From Thiodiazotropha sp040506195 (lineage in GTDB: Bacteria > Pseudomonadota > Gammaproteobacteria > Chromatiales > Chromatiaceae), in the NCBI GenBank assembly GCA_040506195.1, contig JBEVXH010000008.1:124001-188000 (forward strand): 64,000 nucleotides of DNA. The letters are read 5' to 3'. Of the stretch, positions 35,101-43,209 are shown piece by piece. A program made the position numbers and the translations under genes. The notes under the pieces were generated by a model that worked only from the letters and a program-made list of their open reading frames with translations, did not search any database and was not told where the DNA came from. Numbering within the stretch: the first letter of the stretch is position 1; every line of letters begins with the position of its first letter.

Positions 35101-35963
35101 CCATTGGCAATTTCGGGTCGATAGACTGCATCACAACCACAGATCACAGAGGTAGTGGGGTCGCTGTTTGCCGAGGGGGCCGTGTTATCGGCCAGGGAGG
35201 GCAGCAGCTCATCGATTTCGACATTCTCGGGGTCATCGAGCACAGGGCTCAGATCAAGTTGTGCTGTGACAATCAGATAAATCTGTTGCCCTATCATGCG
35301 CGCATCCACATAGCTTGATTCAAGTACGGTCTCTCTGATCAGGACAGGCTGCGCGGGATCTGTGACCCGCAGCAGAGTGACCTTGGTCGTCTGGTTGATT
35401 CGGGGTGCGATATCAGCCGCCAGACTCTCCTCGAATTGGGGATAGCTCTGGTGCGACAGGTCACTCACCAGCCAGACGATATCGTCATTTAAAAAGAGCG
35501 CCCTGGGCGAGCCATCGATCTCTGTTCTAGAGATCTCCCGGCTCTGATCCGCCTGCCAGGTCTGTAAAATCACCAAATTCCCGCCAGAAAGGAGGTAGGT
35601 ATAGTCGCCACTTGTCTTGACGAAATCCGCCTCATCCACGCCCGCGACCTGATTGTTCGTCCCGCTTACACGATTGATTGCGGGCTGCCCTGAGCCATTA
35701 TCCGTGGTGGTTTCCGGGGAACTGCTAAAGTCTTCCTGGGGTATGACCGCTGAGGTTTGCACATAGGCCGAAAGCGCACTCTGCTGCGCACTTGTACTGA
35801 TCAGGTATGACTTCAATTCGTCACAATGATCGAATCGTTTCAGTGCTACATCAGCTTCAACAGGTGTGGCCTCTCCGCTATCGGAGGAGTTGCAACCACT
35901 TAAAAGAGAGAGGAGAGTGCTTAGCAGGACGGCGGAGATGCTGTATCTAATCGGTTTGGACAT
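32130..35963 (-). CDS. Lipoprotein with two tandem beta-propeller (PF09826-type) units
   Basis: A 1277-residue secreted protein. The start at 35963 is preferred since the signal peptide begins there, with lipobox LLSLLSGC. The body is an internal duplication of about 619 residues: each unit begins RFDxCDELKSYL / RFDTCDEVKSFL, continues with a Q-rich turn, NQVAGVDEADFVKT / NQVAGVDEPDFIKT, an ICGCDAVYRPEI / ICSCDAIYRPEI motif and an ending NDLASPDINLAEIELP / NDLAAPDTNLAEIELP. Single-unit proteins of this family are the usual form. The two units also share DNA-level identity in stretches, indicating a fairly recent duplication. The function of the family is unknown; a cell-surface binding role is a guess. 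Confidence 0.88.
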   Translation of the reverse strand: MSKPIRYSISAVLLSTLLSLLSGCNSSDSGEATPVEADVALKRFDHCDELKSYLISTSAQQSALSAYVQTSAVIPQEDFSSSPETTTDNGSGQPAINRVSGTNNQVAGVDEADFVKTSGDYTYLLSGGNLVILQTWQADQSREISRTEIDGSPRALFLNDDIVWLVSDLSHQSYPQFEESLAADIAPRINQTTKVTLLRVTDPAQPVLIRETVLESSYVDARMIGQQIYLIVTAQLDLSPVLDDPENVEIDELLPSLADNTAPSANSDPTTSVICGCDAVYRPEIANGTGTTTILSFDLVNPLATISSQTILGNSGLVYASLDNLYIASVEDQNWLWLPVMEGEEDPTPSTTIHKFTLQSNPRYVASGSVDGHLLNQFAMDEYQGTLRLVTTEQAWWSDADPENRLYLLEQSGDQLIQSAVLDGLGKPGESVFAVRFDEDKGYLVTFEQIDPLITLDLSDNGNPLVAGELEVPGFSTYLHPIEGDLILAIGQDTDTNGIKLSLFDISDLAQPVLLNEHLIGAGSYSEAAYNHHAFTWFEQEKMLAIPVTHWNSSALEAIFDVNDIFNGLELFKVTAQQGIQPYATIDHDIFYRNQNNSRWLYPEGIRRSFFVSDEAMNSYIYSISDRGFLVNDLASPDINLAEIELPTDNDNVYLFNEAQLTRFDTCDEVKSFLIDTNRQQNDLLSYVGASSGSDFSSAPISGPAPLPDFDSGQSESQPSVNSVTGTNNQVAGVDEPDFIKTTGNHTYLLSGSNLVIMKTWPAAESRELSRTQIDGTPRALFLYEDIVWVVSDMSQSNHPQFAQSLAADFAPRVYQMTKVTMFRVTNPQQPALIRETVLESSYVDARRIGPQVYLIVSALIDLNPALDDPVNVEIDELLPIQSDNTAPGTETQPDTSAICSCDAIYRPEIPNGTGTLTILNFDLANPLADTSSQTILGNTGLVYASQDNLYIASVEDNFWTWLPVMLGGADLTVTTTIHKFSLQSSPQYLASGRVEGHLLNQFAMDEHQGVLRLVTSERDWWSWETNNRLYVLAQSGEQLAERAYLEGLGKPGEEVYAVRFDEEKGYVVTFQRIDPLITLDLSDNRNPLVAGELEVPGFSTYLHPIEGDMILAVGREGRSIKLSLFDISDFAQPALLYDYLIGSSSYTEAAYNHHAFTWFEQEKMLAIPITAWGNSLTSTTFGYNDIFNGLELFRVTEQAGIQPYAAIDHDIFYKDPNSPNFYYPESVRRSFFVADDAMNSYIYSISGRGLLVNDLAAPDTNLAEIELPSDNNDYLY

Positions 35964-36019
35964 CAATGTCTCCAGCAAAGTATCGCTTACCAGGGATGGA
36001 ATGGTTTGCCAGCTACAGG

Positions 36020-36790
36020 TTAGACCCTGTTATTCGTTGCGTAGCCGCGATTCCCGAGTTCAGTATGATCTATCCACTGTTGCCCTGTCCAGGCCTCAAA
36101 CGGACGAAAGCGGGACTTGTAGCTCATCTTTTCGCAGCTCTCGATCCAGAACCCGGGATAGACCCAATTCAGGCCGAGTCCCCGCGAATAGTCAATCTGC
36201 CACAGCAGGGCGAAGATGCCCAGGCCGTCCTGTGACATGTCCGGGTCGAAGAAGGTGTACACGGATGAGGTGCCATTCGGTAGCAGATCACTGACCGCGA
36301 CGGCTGCCAGCTTGCCGGCCTTACGGAATTCGATAAATTGTGTTTCAGCCCATTCGCAGGTCAGAAACTGGGAATATTGCCCCGGGCTGTTGCATGCCAT
36401 GGCGCCATCGGGATGACGCTCCAGCAGGTATCGCTGATAGAGATGATAGTGTGCTTCATTGAATTCGGCGGGGCCGGGGTTCACTTCGTAAAGTGACAGG
36501 TTGCGTTTCCAGATACGGCGTTGACTGCGAGATGGTTGAAACCGTGCTGTCGGTATCCGCAGAGAGATGCAATCATTACATTGCGGACAAGCAGGTTGAT
36601 ACAGATAGCAGCCGCTGCGACGAAAACCCCGGTCTATCAACTGTTGATAGAGATGTTGAGTGACTTTCGCATTCGGATCGAGAAACAGATTCCGTGCCTC
36701 ACGACCAGATAGATAGGAGCAGCCGTGAACCTGGCTCATGTAGAGAGCATAACTCGTCTCCTGTTCGAATCCTGGAGGTGGATTCAGCAT
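36020..36790 (-). CDS. bpt: Aspartate/glutamate leucyltransferase (bacterial ATE1-like)
   Basis: Transfers leucine from Leu-tRNA to proteins with N-terminal Asp or Glu, creating an N-degron for ClpS/ClpAP. It has 256 residues, the expected length. Marks are CSYLSGREARNLFLDP, a cysteine cluster GCYLYQPACPQCNDCISLRIP, RRIWKRN, a YRRYLLERHPDGAM-like helix (LYQRYLLERHPDGAM), SVYTFFDPDMSQDGLGIFALL and YPGFWIESCEKMSYKSRFRPFE. It overlaps the end of aat by seven bases, so both N-degron transferases are translated from one message. Confidence 0.95.
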   Translation of the reverse strand: MLNPPPGFEQETSYALYMSQVHGCSYLSGREARNLFLDPNAKVTQHLYQQLIDRGFRRSGCYLYQPACPQCNDCISLRIPTARFQPSRSQRRIWKRNLSLYEVNPGPAEFNEAHYHLYQRYLLERHPDGAMACNSPGQYSQFLTCEWAETQFIEFRKAGKLAAVAVSDLLPNGTSSVYTFFDPDMSQDGLGIFALLWQIDYSRGLGLNWVYPGFWIESCEKMSYKSRFRPFEAWTGQQWIDHTELGNRGYATNNRV

Positions 36791-37503
36791 ATATCGGCCT
36801 CTGGAAAGTGCCTGCCCTGGTCAGCCCAACTGCCTGTTCTTCCTTCAAACCGGGTCCAGCGATCGAGGTCGGCGCAAAAACTGGACCTGGGTATCTCTTC
36901 AGCTCCCAGACTGGCCAGATGGTTGGTATAGACCTGACAATCGATCATCTTGAATCCCCACTGAGTCAGTCTTCGACTGAGGTGAACCAGAGCAATTTTG
37001 GAACTGTCGGGCGTACGGCTGAACATCGATTCACCGAAGAAGACAGCGCCTATGGCCATGCCGTAGAGGCCGCCCACCAGCTCGTCGCTGCGCCATACCT
37101 CAACGGAGTGCGCCATTCCCAGCTGGTGTTGTTGGCGATAGGCATCGATCATCTCGGGCACCAGCCATGTTCCAGGCGAGTTTTCACGCGGCGCCGCGCA
37201 ACCCTTGATCACAGCCTCGAAGTCTTGATCAAAGGATACTTTATAGACCTTTTTTTTTAATGCTTTTCTCAGGCTGCGACTGATTTTTATCTTTTCGGGA
37301 TAGAGTACCGTGCGTGGGTCCGGCGACCACCAGAGTATGGGTTCTCCCTCTGTGAACCAGGGAAATATTCCCAGCTGATAAGCCTGAATCAGCCGTTGGG
37401 GCGTTAGATCGCCGCCCACCGCCAGCAACCCGTCCGGCTCGCGTTCCGCGAGTGAAACGTCAGGAAATGGCGTATCCGGGTTGTCGTCAAGCACAAAAAT
37501 CAT
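36784..37503 (-). CDS. aat: Leucyl/phenylalanyl-tRNA-protein transferase
   Basis: Adds Leu or Phe to proteins with N-terminal Lys or Arg. It has 239 residues, normal for the family. Marks are FPDVSLAEREPDGLLAVGGDL, YQLGIFPWFTEGEPILWWSPDPR, a GCAAPRENSPGTWLVPEM motif, SVEVWRSDELVGGLYGMAIGAVFFGESMFS and IDCQVYTNHLASLGAEEIPR. It is the upstream partner of bpt. The preceding intergenic DNA (37504-37729) is AT-rich and holds a copy of the dispersed motif plus a degenerate one near 37531. Confidence 0.96.
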   Translation of the reverse strand: MIFVLDDNPDTPFPDVSLAEREPDGLLAVGGDLTPQRLIQAYQLGIFPWFTEGEPILWWSPDPRTVLYPEKIKISRSLRKALKKKVYKVSFDQDFEAVIKGCAAPRENSPGTWLVPEMIDAYRQQHQLGMAHSVEVWRSDELVGGLYGMAIGAVFFGESMFSRTPDSSKIALVHLSRRLTQWGFKMIDCQVYTNHLASLGAEEIPRSSFCADLDRWTRFEGRTGSWADQGRHFPEADIC

Positions 37504-37613
37504 CGTTTGCCGATTTAAAGGACTTAAACTAATCTTAACAGCTACTTGTTTTTAAAATAATAAATTCGCATTATTTAAAGACCTGTGAACGCTGGGTATA
37601 TTGTCTCTGCCGG

Positions 37614-37628
37614 GTTAACAGGCCCTAG
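37614..37628 (+). repeat. Dispersed motif copy 5
   Basis: Exact GTTAACAGGCCCTAG, 101 bases before the PilZ-protein start, in the divergent region between aat and that gene. A degenerate copy (AATCTTAACAGCTA) lies near 37531. Confidence 0.75.
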
Positions 37629-37729
37629 ACTGACAAATGCTTGCCACAGATTGTATGTGCTGAATCATAGCAGCTGGTTTTAGTCGATTTGTGAGTCAAT
37701 ATTAACATAAGCCGCATGGGAGTGAGGCC

Positions 37730-38398
37730 TTGCCAGACAGTGTCAGATACTTGCAGATTGGTGATGTACTGCAGTTGCAGTGGGCGTCACCCAACGAAAA
37801 CGCCGAGCGCTTTGCGGCCACCCTGATCGGCTTTCTACCTGGTCACAGTCTGGTGATCACGACACCCCGTAAACACGGAAAACCGATTATCGTACGCGAT
37901 GGTCAGAGTTGTACGGTCAGGATGTTACAGGGCAGCAATATATTCGGTTTTGTTTCGCAAGTCCTGAATGCATCATCTAAACCCTATCCGCATATCCATC
38001 TCTCCTATCCGTCGGACGTAGAGAGCGCCGTCGTGCGCAACGCACCCCGGGTGCCGACTGAAATAAGTGCGGAAGTTGTCTGGCCCCAGGGTGCCTCGGG
38101 GGGGGAGAAGAAACGGTCTGTCATCATTTCCGATATCAGTAGTACGGGGGCCCGGATATTAGACCGGCAAACGCTTGGTAAAGTTGGGGATGTAGTTCAG
38201 GTGATCTATACCTTGTCGGTATGTGGTGGGGAAGACATGCTGAAAATCATGGGCGTAATTCGCAATATTCGCGAGGTGGCAGGCAGGGATGGCAGAAACA
38301 CCTTTGTCCATGGTTTGGAGTTTCGCGGCCTGAATCGATTTCAGCAATTGGTACTCTGTTCATATGTCTTGGGTAGTATCGCCAGGGAGCGAGGCTGA
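37730..38398 (+). CDS. PilZ-domain cyclic-di-GMP effector (YcgR-like)
   Basis: A 222-residue soluble protein. The N-terminal half (about 8-105) is a YcgR-N/PilZN-like barrel (GDVLQLQW, VQITTPRKHGKP-like VITTPRKHGKPIIVRDGQ). The C-terminal PilZ domain has the cyclic-di-GMP-binding arginine pair in VVRNAPRVPTEI (RxxxR) and DISSTGARI (DxSxxG). Such proteins usually slow flagellar motors or regulate secretion when cyclic-di-GMP is high. It starts with TTG preceded by GGGAGTGAGG. A possible source of the ligand is the GGDEF/EAL protein at 22539. Confidence 0.9.
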   Translation: MPDSVRYLQIGDVLQLQWASPNENAERFAATLIGFLPGHSLVITTPRKHGKPIIVRDGQSCTVRMLQGSNIFGFVSQVLNASSKPYPHIHLSYPSDVESAVVRNAPRVPTEISAEVVWPQGASGGEKKRSVIISDISSTGARILDRQTLGKVGDVVQVIYTLSVCGGEDMLKIMGVIRNIREVAGRDGRNTFVHGLEFRGLNRFQQLVLCSYVLGSIARERG

Positions 38399-38514
38399 CG
38401 CTGGATCCGGCTGTCCGGTCGCCCCCTCTGATCGGGTGCCGCTGACAAGCGACATAGGCGTAGCGCTGTTGTATCCTGACAGTCGGCTATGATCCGAATA
38501 GTGGTTTTGAGATT

Positions 38515-38805
38515 GTGTCTTTGAATATGTTGATCCTGGTCTACTATCTTTTCCTGCTCATCTGTGCCGCCATGGGCGTATTCTTTTTTGCACTCTACAT
38601 CCGCTCAAAACAGGGCCTGCAGGCGCTGTCTGCCGTGATGTTGCTGCTGCCCGTTGCCTATGAGACCTGGGTTTTGGAAAACTGCACAGGAGAATGCGAT
38701 ATCAGAGTCGATCTGATTGTGCTGTTTCCTGTTGAATTATTGCTCCTTTCCACGCTCTCTCTCTACTCGTGGAGGCGATATATAAAATACTCTGCGCATG
38801 AATGA
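38515..38805 (+). CDS. Small membrane protein of unknown function
   Basis: A 96-residue protein with three likely membrane segments (about 5-27, 35-50 and 67-85), a short loop with ENCTGECDIRVD containing two cysteines, and a basic C-terminal tail (WRRYIKYSAHE). The start is GTG at 38515 or ATG at 38527. I do not recognise a family. It follows the PilZ gene by 116 bases and may be transcribed with it. Confidence 0.6.
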   Translation: MSLNMLILVYYLFLLICAAMGVFFFALYIRSKQGLQALSAVMLLLPVAYETWVLENCTGECDIRVDLIVLFPVELLLLSTLSLYSWRRYIKYSAHE

Positions 38806-38872
38806 TAAAGTGATAAATGTCGTTGTCTGGCCTCGATAAGGATGGAAACGCTTCAGTTGCGGTAGAAAGCTA

Positions 38873-39829
38873 TCAATCGAAAAGGTGGGATTTCGATCCA
38901 AAATCCTCGTTGATCCCCTCAACCGTCAGTGTCAACCAATATTGTTCAAAACGATCCCAGAGACGCTCCTCCGGCAGATCGGTATGGCTGACGGGAAACT
39001 CCATAATCTCCTTCTTTCCAACCAGATGGTTGGCAATGGCATAGACTGTCTTGGCCGGCACCACATCATCTTTGAGTCCCAGGCCGATGAGAGCGGGACA
39101 GTGCACGCTATCGGCAAAATTGACAGGATCAAAGTAACGCATCACCAGCATCACATCATCCAATCGTTCTGGATGGCTGGCGAGATAGTGATTAATCTGA
39201 GCACCGGAGCCTGATTTGACGAAAATATAACGCCCTTCAGTCCAACCGAAAGTGGGAACACCTACCGCCAGCAGGTCGGGCGATCCCAGTACCGATGCGG
39301 ATTTGAGTGCCAGTGCACCTGCAAAACTGATACCCTGATAGGTATGGTGGGTGGTCGGGTTGGGGAGCAGTTGCTCAGCGACTCTTGCGCCTTGAATGTA
39401 ATCGCAGACGGCGCCTCTTATCACTGAGGTCTCCGGTGCTTGAATGCCCGTCAATACCCAGCCCCAGTGAGAGTACTCTCGAAGTGCGTCATGAGAGCGG
39501 CCGAAGCCACGGATATCCACGCCAAAGCAATTCAGCCCGGAGCTCACCCATGACCATTGAGGCATGCATTGAGAGCCGTAACCGTGGCTGTAGACAACCA
39601 GCGGCCGTGGTAGATCATCCTTCCAATGAGTGAGCAGCCCGGTAATGCGCACATCGTCCAATGACACAAATTCCACATAATCCAGTATAAGTTCCGGGTG
39701 GTTGGGCGAATGTTCCATGCCTGCGATTATCGGATCCGGATCGACCTTCTCCAGTTTGTTCAGCGTCTCCCGCCAGAAAAGATCAAAATCCCTTGGCTTG
39801 GTGTGTTCCGGTTTGAATTGGCGCCGCAT
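38873..39829 (-). CDS. Acetyl-xylan-esterase-like alpha/beta hydrolase
   Basis: A hydrolase of about 318 residues in the AXE1/cephalosporin-deacetylase family. Marks are KPRDFDLFWRETLNKL near the N-terminus, PLVVYSHGYGSQ (oxyanion region), a WGVDIRGFGRS-like strand (CFGVDIRGFGRSHD), the nucleophile Ser in YQGISFAGALAL, the acid Asp in GLGLKDDVVP and the His in PVSHTDL. The ATG at 39829 fits the family start; a TTG at 39928 would add 33 residues without family similarity. No signal peptide is seen from the ATG. Likely acts on acetylated carbohydrates, though the natural substrate is unknown. Confidence 0.82.
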   Translation of the reverse strand: MRRQFKPEHTKPRDFDLFWRETLNKLEKVDPDPIIAGMEHSPNHPELILDYVEFVSLDDVRITGLLTHWKDDLPRPLVVYSHGYGSQCMPQWSWVSSGLNCFGVDIRGFGRSHDALREYSHWGWVLTGIQAPETSVIRGAVCDYIQGARVAEQLLPNPTTHHTYQGISFAGALALKSASVLGSPDLLAVGVPTFGWTEGRYIFVKSGSGAQINHYLASHPERLDDVMLVMRYFDPVNFADSVHCPALIGLGLKDDVVPAKTVYAIANHLVGKKEIMEFPVSHTDLPEERLWDRFEQYWLTLTVEGINEDFGSKSHLFD

Positions 39830-39962
39830 ATATCTACTATAGATTAGTAATAGGGGTGTGGTTAGTGGTGCAGGGCCAATAATATTGTCGTTTGAATATT
39901 CAATCACATCGATGTTGAGAAGAGACAATAATAAGTGACATGCTCTTGAAAGGGTGATCGTG

Positions 39963-41978
39963 ATGATGGATGCCTCTGAACTATCCGAACTTGCATTCTT
40001 CCAGGATATCGACAGGGATGTGATCGACTTTCTAGCTAAAGGCTCCGAGGTGCGGCAAATGGATCAAGGGGAGATTCTGCTGCACCAGCATGATCGTGCC
40101 ATCGCACTCTATTTTCTAGCGACTGGAAAGGTGCAGTTTCTGATTCATGTGGCAGGTATGGATGATCTTCTTGTCGGCACCGACAGCGAGGTTGGGGCAC
40201 TGATTGGCTGGTCTGTGTTTCGCGCACCCTATCGCCATACGGTGACCGTGCGCTGTGAAACGGTGTGCAGTTTTGTACGTATTCCGAGAACACTGTTAAC
40301 TGAGTTGATGGGAGGGTCACCGCCCATCGCCTACACGCTTTTGCGCCATGTGGCGATAGTTCTGGCACATCGACTTGAACATAACAGGGACCGCCTGATC
40401 GCCAGTAGCGGTGTCGAAGGAAGAAACATGGTGGAACCGGCTGCCGCAATGAGAAACCGGGGATCAGACTCGCTTGTCGAGTATGAAAACCTGGGCAGCG
40501 ATCAGGAGTCAACCTTCAGGTTTTTGCGCCACGTCACTTTTTTTGAAGCCATGTCAGATCATCATTTACGGTCCATGTTGTCATTGGGGCAAATGATTCG
40601 CGTGAAGCCTGGCACAACACTGTTTCAGCAGGGAGGTGAGGCGGAGAAGTTCTACCTGCTTGTCAGTGGCCGGATTGAACTCTGGTATTGCAGTAGTGAT
40701 GGCAAGATCTGTTTTTTTCTCAATAGTCTGGAGAGCACAGGGCAGGCATTCGGCTGGTCCGCCCTGGTCGAACCCAATCACTATCAGGTATCCGCAATCG
40801 CCAGCGATTCAGTCTGTGCCCTGGCATTCACGGCTGAAGCATTGACGACTCTGTGTCACCGGGAACCGTTGTTCGCAACAGAACTGATGGAACGGGTGAT
40901 CTGGTTGATCGGCAATCGACTGCGTATGGCCCGTACCCAATTGATTGCAAGGCGCTATCATAAAGAGACATTGGCTGTAACGGCGTTACTGGAACAGCAT
41001 GCCGCTACCCTGCACGTGACTTCGCCGCTGCATAAAATCCCCTATCTACTGGAAAACAGACTGACCCTCTCCGATGCATTCGGTACCTTGGAACTGATCC
41101 GTAATCATGGCGAGGATGAAAATGAGCGCAACCTGGCGAGGCTGTCTCTGGATATCCTGGAAAAGGTGCACGATGAACTCCATTTTTATCAGGGACTGCA
41201 GCGTATTTATGAAAGCGTTGCCAATGCTCCCGAGGATCAGACACCAAGGGAAGTGCGGCATCACTGTATGCGGGCGTTCCGGGCGTTGTTCGAGCAGACC
41301 CACTATAACGTAGCCGGCGAGGAGCACCTGCCAGACTCCTCAGGGCATCTGTTCATCATGAATCATCTGGAAAACCATACCGATAATATGCTGCCGAATG
41401 ACTTTCGCCTAACCCTGGACACCCACTTCGTGTCGAGCATGGTGATCTACCCGAAATATCATGAAGCACCGATCAGGGTGGTGAAGAAGCCGGAGCTCGA
41501 CTGGTACGGATTTCAACAATATTTCGACCGCCTTGAGTATCTCTATGTCTACCCTGGCGAGGTCGATGAGGAGGATCGTGATCATCATCTGACCCGTGAG
41601 CAACGCAACCGCCAGTTCATTGAACAGGCACTGGAAAGGCTGCAACAGGGGGACAATATCATCATCTGTCCGGAGGGACGCTGTTACTACACCGAGGAGT
41701 CACCCGGTCCGTTCAAGGCCGGAGTATTCCGTCTGGCGCTGGCGGCCGATATAGAGCCACTGATCGTACCCATCGCGGTCGCCAATTTCGACAAGCGACT
41801 GACACGTACTTGTACCGCGGCCACAGTCTTTCCCCCTTTCAAAGTGAGCGACTACATAAACGATCCGGATGATGCCGAGTCCCTGTCCGAATTTATTCTG
41901 ACCGTCAACGAATGGTATAAGGGTTATGTCAGGCAGGCTATCGAACTGACGCAGAGATGCGAAAAGGCCCTATTGTAG
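39963..41978 (+). CDS. Fusion of two cNMP-binding domains with a PlsC-type acyltransferase
   Basis: A 671-residue protein. Two cyclic-nucleotide-binding-type domains lie at about 10-125 (LFFLATGKVQFLI-like ALYFLATGKVQFLI; LIGWSVF) and 185-305 (VKPGTTLFQQGGEAEKFYLLVSGRIEL). A helical linker leads to an acyltransferase domain (about 440-660) with IICPEGRCYY (PEG, about 570-572), PGPFKAGVFRLALAADIEPLIVPIA. The first catalytic motif is unusual: SGHLFIMNHLENHTDNM has His468 and Asp474 with five residues between instead of HX4D. The start at 39963 is set by AAAGGG eight bases upstream. Probably a lyso-lipid acyltransferase controlled by a nucleotide or other small ligand, but inactivity is possible. 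Confidence 0.85.
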   Translation: MMDASELSELAFFQDIDRDVIDFLAKGSEVRQMDQGEILLHQHDRAIALYFLATGKVQFLIHVAGMDDLLVGTDSEVGALIGWSVFRAPYRHTVTVRCETVCSFVRIPRTLLTELMGGSPPIAYTLLRHVAIVLAHRLEHNRDRLIASSGVEGRNMVEPAAAMRNRGSDSLVEYENLGSDQESTFRFLRHVTFFEAMSDHHLRSMLSLGQMIRVKPGTTLFQQGGEAEKFYLLVSGRIELWYCSSDGKICFFLNSLESTGQAFGWSALVEPNHYQVSAIASDSVCALAFTAEALTTLCHREPLFATELMERVIWLIGNRLRMARTQLIARRYHKETLAVTALLEQHAATLHVTSPLHKIPYLLENRLTLSDAFGTLELIRNHGEDENERNLARLSLDILEKVHDELHFYQGLQRIYESVANAPEDQTPREVRHHCMRAFRALFEQTHYNVAGEEHLPDSSGHLFIMNHLENHTDNMLPNDFRLTLDTHFVSSMVIYPKYHEAPIRVVKKPELDWYGFQQYFDRLEYLYVYPGEVDEEDRDHHLTREQRNRQFIEQALERLQQGDNIIICPEGRCYYTEESPGPFKAGVFRLALAADIEPLIVPIAVANFDKRLTRTCTAATVFPPFKVSDYINDPDDAESLSEFILTVNEWYKGYVRQAIELTQRCEKALL

Positions 41979-43187
41979 TGCTGGTTGTATCTCCTGACGA
42001 TGGCGCTTGAGTAAGATTCGGTTCAACCGCCGCCGTTGCTCATCATCGACGGGGAGCAACTCACAGTAATATATTGCATTCTTCAGATCCTTGCTGATGT
42101 GCTCATGATATTTGGCAAGTTGTTCCGTAGCTTGTCGACAGCCGTCCCGGGATAAGGTTTCCCATATCTCCACTGCCAACTCCCAGTTGCCGAAACGCCT
42201 GGCTAGTCGACCCAGTAACCGCTTGCCGCTGATTGACAGCGCCTGCCGCTGGCGCAGTAATAAGGTATAGGCGGCAGTCTTGTCGCTATCCGTCAACCAG
42301 CGGGCGAGGGCGGCAATATCTGCGTCATGACGTTCCGGTTGCTCAATCACTCGAGCCAGGACAGCGTGGGCCATGGGGAGAGAGATGATATCCTGAAAAT
42401 TGTGATCCACCACCCGTGTTAGTTGCGCCGTAGCGCCCGTGGTTACAAAATCGAACCAGGCTTCCGGGGCTTCCGAACCCGGCAGGTCGTTGTGTCTTTT
42501 CAGACCGAGCAGGCGCTGTTCCAGCGTCATCAGACGGCAATCCGGCCAATTGCGGCCAAACAGTCGGCGTGTGGCATGCAAAAGGTCCAGGTGAGGCAGC
42601 CGATCCAATATGGCCGGTATATTCAGCATGCGGTAGCGGGTATTCATCAGGGGGATGTCGTAACACTTGCCGTTATAGCTCACCAGTCGGTCATCCACGC
42701 TGAGCATACTGTTGATCCTCTCGAGCATGGCATTTTCGCCGGCGAAGCGGGTGATCAGGTACTGGGTTGTCTCAAGGTTCTCCTGCTCAACCACGGCAGA
42801 ACCGAACAGGAAAGCGAGTGTGCCGCTACCCCCCGAGAGTCCGGTGGTTTCGGTATCGAAGTAGACCTGGCGGCGGTTGGCCACCGCCCTATCTCCGGGC
42901 AGGACGGGTTGTTGCTTCAGTAGCGAGAGAGGATGGCGGCCCATTGATCCATGCAAGGGTATATGACGCTGTATCTTGATCAGACCATCGCTGATTCGGT
43001 ATCCCTTCAGCTGTTTTGCCAGTCTCTCCTCTATTGACTCTTGTCGCCGCCCTTTCGAATCATCAGAAAGTCGTGCCCGGTCGATCCGTGCCAGGCGATG
43101 CCGCAGATCCGTCGCAGATGCAACAGGCTGTTGTCCTCGATCCTTTTTCAGAGCCCTCAGACGGCTGAGTTTTGTTCCCAGTGTCAT
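41970..43187 (-). CDS. mrfB: DEDD 3'-5' exonuclease, MrfB/YprB-like
   Basis: A 405-residue protein with an RNase H-fold exonuclease domain (about 105-280). Visible acidic motifs are VYFDTETTGLSGG (Asp/Glu pair), DDRLVSYNGKCYDIPLM and VVDHNFQDIISL. The C-terminal part is helical, with TPR-like repeats. In Bacillus subtilis YprB (MrfB) acts with the helicase YprA (MrfA) to repair mitomycin C adducts independently of UvrABC. The gene lies 22 bases after mrfA on the same strand, so the pair is one operon. Its 3' end overlaps the convergent acyltransferase gene by nine bases. Confidence 0.87.
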   Translation of the reverse strand: MTLGTKLSRLRALKKDRGQQPVASATDLRHRLARIDRARLSDDSKGRRQESIEERLAKQLKGYRISDGLIKIQRHIPLHGSMGRHPLSLLKQQPVLPGDRAVANRRQVYFDTETTGLSGGSGTLAFLFGSAVVEQENLETTQYLITRFAGENAMLERINSMLSVDDRLVSYNGKCYDIPLMNTRYRMLNIPAILDRLPHLDLLHATRRLFGRNWPDCRLMTLEQRLLGLKRHNDLPGSEAPEAWFDFVTTGATAQLTRVVDHNFQDIISLPMAHAVLARVIEQPERHDADIAALARWLTDSDKTAAYTLLLRQRQALSISGKRLLGRLARRFGNWELAVEIWETLSRDGCRQATEQLAKYHEHISKDLKNAIYYCELLPVDDEQRRRLNRILLKRHRQEIQPALQ

Positions 43188-43209
43188 TGCCGGTTATGAC
43201 CAGTTGGTA

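Noticed and set aside
34410..35318. A 302-residue plus-strand frame opposite the beta-propeller gene
   Set aside because: Antisense shadow; a similar partial shadow exists opposite the second unit because the DNA is duplicated.
36765..36780. GTTCGAATCCTGG resembling a tRNA T-loop
   Set aside because: It lies inside the start of bpt, and no acceptor or anticodon arms fit around it.
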